DNA of 12,831 bases. Origin: a bacterium. Lineage in GTDB: Bacteria; Latescibacterota; UBA2968; UBA8231. Under the pieces are notes generated by a model. That model made no database searches. It saw only the letters and a list, made by a program, of their open reading frames with translations, and was not told where the DNA came from. Shown in pieces: positions 7,051-12,831 of the stretch. The stretch is taken from the NCBI GenBank assembly GCA_027593305.1, contig JAQCJA010000083.1:1-12831 (forward strand). The letters run 5' to 3'. The position numbers and the translations under genes are program-made. The first letter of the stretch is position 1. Every line of letters begins with the position of its first letter.

Positions 7051-8823
7051 ATGACACAGCCCCCCTACGCCACCCGCAGTGACAGCATTGAGGTGAAGAT
7101 GCGCCTCCTGCAGCAGGCCTACAGCAATGGTCGCCGGGATCTGGCCATGTCGCTGCTGGAATCGATGAAGGATACCCTGCAGTACGAGAAGCAGCGCCGC
7201 CTGCCGGACAGCGCGCCTCTCAGTTGTGCCGGGGAGGCACTGTCCACCAGGGATCTGCCCGACGCCTGGCGCACCTGGGCCCACGGCTGGTCGTGGTGCA
7301 AGGTGCTGGAACTGCACGAGACAGCCGGGCTGGAGCGCACCGGCGAACCGGTCAACATCGCCGTCGCTTTCCCCGAGTCAGAGACGACGGATCTGCGTCG
7401 CGAAGTCCGTGTCGCCATCGTTGATGCTGCAGGTCGACTGCGGCAGACCGTCAGCCAGGTATACCACGAGTCCTGTGAGCGCGGCGAGCGCCACTGCCGT
7501 CTCGTCTTTGCCGTGGACCTGGCGGCCAACAGCGGTGCCACCGTCCTCGTGTTCTATGGCAACGATCTGGCCGAGTTGCCACGCTACACGACGGATCTGA
7601 GCGTCACCGGTGAAGGCTGGGGTCTCGACATCGAGAACGATCACTATGTGGCGAACCTGTCGCGGCAGATGGGGCAGATGGAGCGCCTTACATACAAGCG
7701 GGACCACGGCCTGACGTTGTTCGCCGGTGGCGAAGGCCACGGCGAGCCACCGAACATCGACTGGGCCCACGACTACGTGCCGGAAGGCAGACTGCACAAG
7801 GTGCGCGTGACGAACTGGGCGGAGTGCCCCAACTACGAAGTCGTCCGCGGGCCGCTGTGTGTGCAGGTTCGACGCTGGGGGTTCCCCCACAGTCCGGGGC
7901 ACCCGCTCTACACCCCGAGCCGGCTGCACATCGACGTGACCTACACCTTCTACGCCGGACTGCCCTACTTCTTCAAGAATGGCCGCATGGACATTCTTGC
8001 CGATGGCCAGTACACCATCCGCGACGACGAGTGGGTCTTCTCCGGCTACTCTTTCAACGGCACCGTCTGGATCGACCATCAGGGCAAGCTGCACGAGGGG
8101 GAGATCCCCGAGCAACATCTGCAGGATCTGCATGGTGTCGGCTTCTTCCACGGCGGCAGCAAGGATGCCTTCATCGCCCTGCGCCTGGCCCATGCCGCCG
8201 AGAATTACGAGCACCTGGTGTCGACGGGCATACCCTTCGACTACGACGGCCACGGGCAGGTCTGGGCACGGTATCCGGCCGGTGACAACAAGATCGGCGC
8301 CGGCGCCGTGCTGACGCAGGAGAGCGCCTTTCTCATCGCCCCCTACGAGGGTGCCGGGCCGGTGGAAGAGACCCGCCGCCGCCTGCTGCAACCCGTGCAG
8401 GTATGCCCCGGTGGCAAGCCCACCGCCGCCGCCACCGAGAATCCGGGACGATTGGCGCGACTTGGTGAGACGGACAGCGAAGGCGGGCCGCTGAAACGCG
8501 CGATCTGGGAGGCCATGCGGGAGACCAAGGACGCCATGTTCTACGCCAACGATGCCAACGTCGTCGACATGGGATACATCTACGATGTGCGCCTCGAGGA
8601 GGATGTCGCCCACATAACGCTGACCATGCCGCACAAGGGTCGTCCGCGACATGGCTTCATTCATCGACCCGGACCGACACCCCACACGCCGCTGAGCAAC
8701 CGACTGCGACAGATCGACGGCATCCGCGATGTCGTCATTCACTTCACCTGGGAGCCGGCGTGGACGGCGGCGCGAGTTACTTCCCAGGGACGGGCCAACA
8801 TGGGCCTGGAAAGCGTTGACTGA
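7051..8823 (+). CDS. Beta-rich protein with C-terminal MIP18/DUF59-like domain; function unknown
   Basis: I do not recognise this 590-residue protein as a named enzyme. Residues about 10-50 look helical (VKMRLLQQAY, AMSLLESMKD). Residues about 100-430 look beta-rich, with many aromatic and histidine residues: VNIAVAFP (101-108), LVFYGNDLAELP (166-177), DIENDHYVANLS (193-204), LFAGGEGHGEPPN (223-235), VTYTFYAGLPYFFKNGRMD (296-314). This resembles the beta-sandwich parts of polysaccharide lyases or exo-rhamnogalacturonan-lyase-like proteins, but only weakly. Residues about 479-590 match the MIP18/DUF59 (SufT/PaaD-like) fold: NVVDMGYIYDV, HITLTMP, a helix with LRQIDGIRDVVIHF, then WEPAWT and GRANMGL. 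The family's TxPGCP cysteine is replaced (MPHKGRP). There is no signal peptide or membrane segment, so it is probably cytoplasmic. It lies between oxidoreductases and a PLP protein in the catabolic operon. The role is open. Confidence 0.8.
   Translation: MTQPPYATRSDSIEVKMRLLQQAYSNGRRDLAMSLLESMKDTLQYEKQRRLPDSAPLSCAGEALSTRDLPDAWRTWAHGWSWCKVLELHETAGLERTGEPVNIAVAFPESETTDLRREVRVAIVDAAGRLRQTVSQVYHESCERGERHCRLVFAVDLAANSGATVLVFYGNDLAELPRYTTDLSVTGEGWGLDIENDHYVANLSRQMGQMERLTYKRDHGLTLFAGGEGHGEPPNIDWAHDYVPEGRLHKVRVTNWAECPNYEVVRGPLCVQVRRWGFPHSPGHPLYTPSRLHIDVTYTFYAGLPYFFKNGRMDILADGQYTIRDDEWVFSGYSFNGTVWIDHQGKLHEGEIPEQHLQDLHGVGFFHGGSKDAFIALRLAHAAENYEHLVSTGIPFDYDGHGQVWARYPAGDNKIGAGAVLTQESAFLIAPYEGAGPVEETRRRLLQPVQVCPGGKPTAAATENPGRLARLGETDSEGGPLKRAIWEAMRETKDAMFYANDANVVDMGYIYDVRLEEDVAHITLTMPHKGRPRHGFIHRPGPTPHTPLSNRLRQIDGIRDVVIHFTWEPAWTAARVTSQGRANMGLESVD
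8485..8820 (+). other. MIP18/DUF59-like domain coding segment within the fusion gene
   Basis: This stretch encodes residues 479-590. The pattern VVDMGYIYDV, then LTMP, a basic/His-rich insert, IDGIRDVV and EPAWT...RANMGL follows the MIP18/DUF59 layout seen in SufT and PaaD, which help assemble or deliver Fe-S clusters. The active-site-like cysteine of TxPGCP is absent, and the insert RHGFIHRPGPTPHTP is histidine/proline-rich. A structural or metal-binding reuse is possible. Confidence 0.7.
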
Positions 8824-8828
8824 AACCA

Positions 8829-9959
8829 ATGGACATCGACAAGATCCGTGCGCAGATCCCCGCCACCGGCGAATGCCTCTACTTCAACACGGGTGGGATT
8901 GCCCCGAGCCATGATGTCGTCACCAACTCTCTGGTGGAAGAGTTTCGCAGCATCGCGCAGCATGGGCCGCCGCTCATTATGGACTACGCCCGATACAGCG
9001 CCCAACTGCAGGATGCGCGGCAGCGGCTGGCCGCCTTCTGTGGTGTGGAGGCGCGGGATCTGTGCCTGACCCATGGCGTCGCCGATGGTGTGACGACGGT
9101 GTTCAATGGTTTCGACTGGCACGCCGGCGATGAGCTCGTCCTTACCGACGAGGAGCACCCGGCGGTAAAGATCCCGGCCCAGTGGCTGGCGCAGACCTAC
9201 GGTGTGGTGATCAACTATCTGCCCATCGATGGCACGGACGCGGACATTCTGCGGCGCCTGAATGATTGCCTGACACCACGGACGCGACTGCTGGCCCTCA
9301 GTCACGTGACAACGGACACCGGCACAAGACTGCCGGCCAAGCAGATCGTCGAACTGGCCCACGCCCATGATGTAGCGGTGGTCTACGACGGGGCCCAGTC
9401 TCTCGGGCAATTCCCCGTCGATGTCGCCGATCTGGGGGCCGATTTCTACAGCCTGCTCGTGTACAAGTGGATGTACGGTCCGTACACGGCGGGGGCTCTG
9501 TATGTCGACAAGGCCTGGCAGGAACGTCTGCGCGTCGTGCCGTCCAGCGCCAACTACTTCGGCAGTGAAGGAGCGCGGCGCTTCGAGTTTTCCACCGTGC
9601 CGCCGCCCTACTACCACGCCAGTGCGGCAGCGACAGATTATCTGTCAGAGCTCGGTATCGCCAATATCGAAGCCTGTGTCAGCCCCAAAGCGGCCCGTTT
9701 CCGCAAGGAACTGGCGTCGATTCCGGGTCTCGTCATCGAGAACCCGGCGGACCCGGCCATGTGTACCGGTGTCGTGTCGTTCCGTGTGGAGGGCGTCGAA
9801 GGTGCGCACATCTCGACCCAACTGCGGACCCGCAGGATCATTACACGGCCCACGGGGCTGAAGTTTTCCGGCGTACGCGCGTCGGTGTCGTTTTTCACCA
9901 CAGACGCCGAGATCGATGCCCTCGTGGCTGCCGTTGCGGAGATCGTCGAGGTCCACTGA
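8829..9959 (+). CDS. Class V aminotransferase-fold PLP-dependent enzyme
   Basis: A 376-residue fold-type I PLP enzyme of the class V group (isopenicillin N epimerase, kynureninase, selenocysteine lyase and cysteine desulfurase relatives). Motifs: YFNTGGIAPS (18-27), LTHGVADGVTTVF (80-92) at the PLP-phosphate region, DEEHPAVKIP (107-116), LSHVTTDTGTRLP (157-169), VVYDGAQSLGQFPVDV (184-199) with the pyridine-pairing aspartate 187 and glutamine 190, and YKWMYGP with Schiff-base lysine 213. The residue before that lysine is tyrosine where histidine is usual. No C-terminal cysteine of the desulfurase type is present (RPTGLKFSGVRASVSFF), so desulfurase activity is unlikely; transamination, epimerisation or elimination is more plausible. 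The start is five bases after the previous stop, with no clear ribosome site, so translation is probably coupled. Family confident; substrate unknown. Confidence 0.9.
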   Translation: MDIDKIRAQIPATGECLYFNTGGIAPSHDVVTNSLVEEFRSIAQHGPPLIMDYARYSAQLQDARQRLAAFCGVEARDLCLTHGVADGVTTVFNGFDWHAGDELVLTDEEHPAVKIPAQWLAQTYGVVINYLPIDGTDADILRRLNDCLTPRTRLLALSHVTTDTGTRLPAKQIVELAHAHDVAVVYDGAQSLGQFPVDVADLGADFYSLLVYKWMYGPYTAGALYVDKAWQERLRVVPSSANYFGSEGARRFEFSTVPPPYYHASAAATDYLSELGIANIEACVSPKAARFRKELASIPGLVIENPADPAMCTGVVSFRVEGVEGAHISTQLRTRRIITRPTGLKFSGVRASVSFFTTDAEIDALVAAVAEIVEVH

Positions 9960-9960
9960 C

Positions 9961-10824
9961 ATGCGGCTGGGGATCGTCGAGATGATGCCGGGAGATTTCC
10001 GCACGTGGACGCCGGCCCACACCCAGGCTGTGCGCGACCTGGGCTTCACTGGCTTCGGTTTCCACCTCGACGGCGACATGGCCTTTGACGTGACCCCCGA
10101 GGACTGCCGGCGCTGCCGCCAGTTCATGGTCGATGAAGATCTTGACCTGGCGCAGTTCGCCATCCTCTACAAGGAGTGCCTGTTCGCACCCGACGCCGAA
10201 GAGCGCGCCCTGGTGACGCGCAAGATCAACCGGGGTACGGAGATCGCCGGCGCCCTCGGGGCGCAGGCTTTCCTGCTGCGCCCCGGTTCGCGCAGCCCCG
10301 CAGGTTCGTGGTCGCCGCACCGCGACAATCATCTGCCCGAAAGCCGTGATCTGCTCGTGGAAACACTGCAGCCGATCGTCGCAAAGGCGGAGACCGAAGG
10401 CGTGATTCTGGCGCTGGAGACCCACGTCGTCTCCATCATGGATCCACCGGAGGTGTGCAGGGACATCGTCGCTGCTGTGGGCTCCGATCACCTGCGACTC
10501 ATCATGGACGCCGTCAATCACTTCAGCAGCATCCAGGCCGTTTATCACAGCACCGAGTTCCTCAACTACATCTTCGATACGATGGGGCCCCTGGCCCCGG
10601 TGGCGCACCTCAAGGATGTGAAGGTGTCACCCGGGCTGGTGGTCCACATCGACCAGGAGGTCCCGGGAGAGGGCGAACTCGACCTGGCGCTGATGCTGCA
10701 GCGTTTCGACGCCCTGTTTCCGCGGGGCTACGGTCTGCTCGAGCATCTGTCGCCGGACAAGGTGCCGGTTGCGGCAGCCAACATCCGCCGCATCGCCAGC
10801 GACTGTGGCGTCGACATTTTCTGA
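9961..10824 (+). CDS. Sugar phosphate isomerase/epimerase-like TIM-barrel protein
   Basis: A 287-residue xylose-isomerase-like (AP endonuclease family 2) TIM barrel. Such proteins isomerise or epimerise keto-sugars and inosose-like compounds, or dehydrate them, with a divalent metal. It starts MRLGIVEMMPGDF. Metal-ligand candidates are glutamate 153 in ALETH (151-155), aspartate 183 in LIMDAVNHF (180-188), histidine 216 in AHLKDVK, and glutamate 261 in GLLEH; PGEGEL (235-240) is also typical. The ATG at 9961 is used because GAGG at 9948-9951 lies nine bases upstream and the frame's earlier ATG (9916) is inside the PLP gene. Only one base separates it from that gene's stop. It is the last gene of the plus-strand cluster and fits next to Gfo/Idh/MocA enzymes, as in inositol and rare-sugar catabolism. 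Substrate not determinable. Confidence 0.9.
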   Translation: MRLGIVEMMPGDFRTWTPAHTQAVRDLGFTGFGFHLDGDMAFDVTPEDCRRCRQFMVDEDLDLAQFAILYKECLFAPDAEERALVTRKINRGTEIAGALGAQAFLLRPGSRSPAGSWSPHRDNHLPESRDLLVETLQPIVAKAETEGVILALETHVVSIMDPPEVCRDIVAAVGSDHLRLIMDAVNHFSSIQAVYHSTEFLNYIFDTMGPLAPVAHLKDVKVSPGLVVHIDQEVPGEGELDLALMLQRFDALFPRGYGLLEHLSPDKVPVAAANIRRIASDCGVDIF

Positions 10825-10840
10825 CGCCGGGCCATCTCAG

Positions 10841-11227
10841 TCATCGTCGCGGGTGGGCACCGGGCAGACCCGCCAGGTGTGCCCGAGGAACCTCACCCGC
10901 TTGGGCGTTGACGACGCCAAGCAACGTCACCGCCCCCGGCGTGACCCCCAGGATTCGCCGCAGACGCTCCGGGGAGGCCATACCCAGTTTGCTCACTTCG
11001 AGGCTGCGGGCCAGCCCCTGCAGGTCGACACGTGCCTGTGAACCGACAACGACGAGGAAGTGACGGCGACCCTTGTTGTCGCGCAGAAACAGGTTCTTCG
11101 TATGCACACCCGGAAGAGGTGGCACCAGCTTCTGTGCCTCTTCGTAGGTGAATACGGGCGGGTGCTCGACCCGTTCGCAGGGGACGCCGACATCCTGCAG
11201 GAGCCGATACAGTTCGGCTTCTGTCAT
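10841..11227 (-). CDS. YbaK/ProX-type aminoacyl-tRNA deacylase-like protein, C-terminally truncated
   Basis: A 128-residue protein of the YbaK/ProX superfamily, whose members hydrolyse mischarged aminoacyl-tRNA (for example Ala-tRNA-Pro) in trans. Visible motifs: EHPPVFTYEEA (21-31), PGVHTKNLFLRDNKG (39-53) with the conserved lysine 44, VDLQGLARSL (67-76), LGMASPERL (81-89) and GVTPGAVTLLGVVN (94-107). After residue 108 the similarity stops, and the usual 30-50 C-terminal residues (a VLD strand and an NxHPLxNxxT segment) are absent; relatives are about 150-170 residues. The last 20 codons have 11 G/C third positions, whereas an overlapping shifted frame has 20 of 21, hinting at a frameshift. 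The ATG at 11227 is chosen because GGAGG lies just upstream; a GTG at 11251 would overlap the preceding gene. Ten bases follow the amidohydrolase stop, so it is probably co-transcribed. Function may be impaired. Confidence 0.82.
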   Translation of the reverse strand: MTEAELYRLLQDVGVPCERVEHPPVFTYEEAQKLVPPLPGVHTKNLFLRDNKGRRHFLVVVGSQARVDLQGLARSLEVSKLGMASPERLRRILGVTPGAVTLLGVVNAQAGEVPRAHLAGLPGAHPRR

Positions 11228-11231
11228 TCCC

Positions 11232-11236
11232 CCTCC
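11232..11236 (-). promoter_or_regulatory. Ribosome binding site for YbaK/ProX-like gene (GGAGG)
   Basis: On the minus strand GGAGG is followed by GGGA and then the ATG at 11227-11225. It is the strongest Shine-Dalgarno in the window and settles the start against the upstream GTG at 11251. It lies immediately after the preceding gene's stop (11240-11238). Confidence 0.75.
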
Positions 11237-11237
11237 G

Positions 11238-12269
11238 TCACTCTTTTTCACCTGTCACGAGCAGTATCTGCTGACCCTGGTCCACGCGGGCGCCCCAGGC
11301 CTGCGACGCGACGATGCCGTCGACGCCGGCAACAACCTCGAAGGGATCCTCGTCCAGGCGGTAGAAGTCATGCAGCAGGCCCGCGGTGGTGCCCTTGGCG
11401 ACGCTCTCGCCACAGTCGAACAGGGGCTCGTAGTGGCCGGGATAGGGGGCCGTCACCGATGCCGATGTGCCCACCAGCATCTGTGTGCCGTCGGCGTGGT
11501 GGCCGATGGGCTCGATGGTACCGCGCAACTGACCGTTGTGAATGGCCGCTGCCAGCACCCCCTGGCGCGCGTAGCGCACGCCGCGCACATCGACGGCTGA
11601 CCCGTGTCCCAGTTCCGTGGCGATGGCGAGCTTGCCGCGATTGGTGGCGTCCTGGAACAGGGCACCGGTGATGCCACCGGCGGCTCCGGCAGAAGAATTC
11701 ATGACGATGCGCGTGCCGAACCAGCGCGCCATCTGCTGGCCGCGAGCGTCGATCTCGGGGTCGTCGTGCCCGTACCAGACCGCCCAGTGGATGAAGCGCG
11801 CCACTTCGCCGCCGGAGTGCAGGTCGATGGAGATGTGCGCGTGCGGCCAGATGACGGTGCGCACGAATTCGACGATGCGGTGTGTGATCCCCGCCATGGC
11901 CGGGGTCGTGCCGGCGCCTTCCACCCACACGCGGTTGAGATTGAAGCCGTCATCACCGGTGCTCTCCCGCCGGCCCACACGGAAGGCGGCGACATTGAGC
12001 ACCGGCACCAGAATGATCCGTCCCAGGACGTCCTCGGTGCGGATCTCGCGCAGCAGATGTTTGATGGCCACCGGGCCTTCGTACTCGTTGCCGTGATTGC
12101 CGCCGAAAGCGACGAGTCCTTCCCCTGGCTTTGCCTGCGGGCCGACGATGACGGTCAGCGGAATCAGGTGGCTGCCCCAGACGCTGGTATGGTTGAGGGC
12201 GATCCAGTAGTCGCGACGACCTGGAGACTGCAGATCCACTTGCTGCGGCGAGACGATGTCACGGGTCAT
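11238..12269 (-). CDS. Succinylglutamate desuccinylase/aspartoacylase-family zinc hydrolase (DoeB/AstE-like)
   Basis: A 343-residue M14-fold amidohydrolase. The family removes acyl groups from N-acyl amino acids using one zinc ion. Zinc and catalytic residues are all visible: GGNHGNEYEG (56-65) with histidine 59 and glutamate 62, DLHSGG (149-154) with histidine 151, arginine 113 in GFNLNR (108-113), and the catalytic glutamate 219 in ATELGHG (217-223). The beta-rich C-terminal part (about 250-343) ends in an ILLVTGEKE tail. GGNHGNEYEGPVA and the spacing recall DoeB, which deacetylates N-acetyl-diaminobutyrate in ectoine breakdown, but other amide substrates are equally possible and no other ectoine gene is present. 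It lies 31 bases after the CocE-like hydrolase and ten before the YbaK-like gene, suggesting a small operon. The start ATG has a weak AGAGAA upstream. Family confident. Confidence 0.92.
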   Translation of the reverse strand: MTRDIVSPQQVDLQSPGRRDYWIALNHTSVWGSHLIPLTVIVGPQAKPGEGLVAFGGNHGNEYEGPVAIKHLLREIRTEDVLGRIILVPVLNVAAFRVGRRESTGDDGFNLNRVWVEGAGTTPAMAGITHRIVEFVRTVIWPHAHISIDLHSGGEVARFIHWAVWYGHDDPEIDARGQQMARWFGTRIVMNSSAGAAGGITGALFQDATNRGKLAIATELGHGSAVDVRGVRYARQGVLAAAIHNGQLRGTIEPIGHHADGTQMLVGTSASVTAPYPGHYEPLFDCGESVAKGTTAGLLHDFYRLDEDPFEVVAGVDGIVASQAWGARVDQGQQILLVTGEKE

Positions 12270-12300
12270 GAAGAAGTTCTCTGGGGGAAGGGGGTGAGTG

Positions 12301-12831
12301 TCAGCGGGCGATCACGGGCAGCACAATATGGGACGGACGCAACGCATCGTGCAGGACTGTGTTGATCGCCATCTGCCCGGCTGCTTCGCGATGGATCGGG
12401 CCGCCGGTATTGAGATTGCGGTCGAAGCGGGGAAAACAACTGCTGGTGATGGATACACGGAGCCGATGACCGGGCAGGAAGGCATTGCTCGTTGCCCACA
12501 GATCGATGTCGAAGCGGTACACCTGACCGGGTTCGAGTGACTGTGGCTGCTGGAAAGAATCACGATAGCGGGCCCGCAGAATGCCGTCGCACAGGTTGCG
12601 GACGTAGCCGTCGGGGTGCACGTCGGACAGCCGCACCACCCAGTCGGTATCCGGCGCCGAGGACATGGCGTAGAGCACGGCCGTTACCGGGCCGGTGACC
12701 TCCAGCTCTTCGGTCAGGAGCCGGCTGGTGTACGTCAGTGACAGTCTGTCGGCGGCGACGTGGTCGTGTACGCCGTCGATGATCCCGAGGGTGTTGCCCC
12801 CCAGGGTCGCAACGGGGTGGTCGGGATCGTA
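12301..12831 (-). CDS. CocE/NonD-family hydrolase, C-terminal part
   Basis: The gene runs off the window end; its last 176 residues are visible, read from the minus strand. They form the C-terminal jelly-roll of X-Pro dipeptidyl-peptidase/CocE-type serine hydrolases: YDPDHPVATLGGN at the start, RLSLTYTSRLLTEELEVTGP, SSAPDTDWVVRLSDVHPDG, DGILRARYR, GQVYRFDIDLWATSNAFLPG, GHRLRVSITSS and FPRFDRNLNTGG. The alpha/beta-hydrolase domain with the serine nucleophile would lie upstream, outside the window, so activity cannot be judged. Family members cleave esters (cocaine esterase), acyl-amino acids or X-Pro peptides. The open frame continues upstream of internal GTG/ATG codons to the window edge, so those are not the start. 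It is first in view of the minus-strand cluster, 31 bases before the zinc amidohydrolase. Confidence 0.93.
   Translation of the reverse strand, partial: YDPDHPVATLGGNTLGIIDGVHDHVAADRLSLTYTSRLLTEELEVTGPVTAVLYAMSSAPDTDWVVRLSDVHPDGYVRNLCDGILRARYRDSFQQPQSLEPGQVYRFDIDLWATSNAFLPGHRLRVSITSSCFPRFDRNLNTGGPIHREAAGQMAINTVLHDALRPSHIVLPVIAR

Noticed and set aside
7378..8829. Long antisense open frame (about 480 codons) opposite the MIP18-fusion gene
   Set aside because: The plus-strand frame carries recognisable motifs, G/C-rich third positions and a ribosome site. The antisense frame shows no family motif and is the expected mirror of GC-rich codon bias.
8829..9959. Cysteine desulfurase making an Fe-S assembly pair with the MIP18-domain protein
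   Set aside because: The class V protein lacks the C-terminal catalytic cysteine, and the MIP18 domain lacks its cysteine motif, so an Fe-S assembly role is not supported.
9916..9960. Upstream in-frame ATG for the TIM-barrel gene
   Set aside because: It is within the PLP gene's coding region and would add 15 residues before the family-like MRLGIVE start.
10849..10873. Possible terminator hairpin (GCGGGT paired with ACCCGC)
   Set aside because: The stem is only six pairs with a 13-base loop, there is no T-run on either strand, and it lies inside the deacylase coding region.

Overview
The window is dense, GC-rich bacterial DNA with strongly GC-biased third codon positions, gaps of 0-60 bases between genes, and TGA as nearly the only stop codon. 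There are no rRNA, tRNA, CRISPR, phage or insertion-sequence signatures, and no stretch over 300 bases lacks a gene. The gene mix (several Gfo/Idh/MocA oxidoreductases, a sugar-phosphate-isomerase-like TIM barrel and a MIP18-domain protein) resembles environmental heterotrophs such as the candidate phyla Latescibacterota or Poribacteria. That placement is only an impression and has not been tested.

Plus strand, 1-10824, is one co-directional ten-gene cluster that looks like a single operon. It opens with the 3' part of a short-chain dehydrogenase whose catalytic lysine and asparagine appear to be replaced. Next come E1-alpha, E1-beta and lipoyl-bearing E2 of a 2-oxoacid (or acetoin-type) dehydrogenase complex, with no E3 in view. 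Three different Gfo/Idh/MocA NAD(P)-dependent oxidoreductases follow, the first interrupted by an in-frame TAA. Then come a 590-residue protein joining a beta-rich, possibly carbohydrate-related region to a C-terminal MIP18/DUF59-like domain without its usual cysteine, a class V PLP-dependent aminotransferase-fold protein, and a TIM-barrel isomerase/epimerase. Several starts overlap the preceding stop (TGATG at 1595-1599, ATGA at 3745-3748 and 4806-4809), which suggests translational coupling.

Minus strand, 12831 down to 10841, is a convergent cluster: the C-terminal part of a CocE/NonD-type hydrolase, a DoeB/aspartoacylase-like zinc amidohydrolase, and a short YbaK/ProX-type deacylase whose C-terminus looks truncated or frameshifted. 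The two clusters meet tail to tail with 16 bases between stop codons and no clear terminator.

By inference, the plus-strand cluster is a catabolic module. Sugar- or polyol-like molecules would be oxidised, epimerised or eliminated by the Gfo/Idh/MocA, TIM-barrel and PLP proteins, and the resulting 2-oxo or diketo compound would be cleaved to an acyl-CoA by the E1/E2 complex. The substrate cannot be read from the sequence. The minus-strand hydrolases suggest amide or ester scavenging. The points most worth a second look are the MIP18 fusion, the interrupted oxidoreductase inside an otherwise intact operon, the degenerate SDR active site, and the altered deacylase tail.
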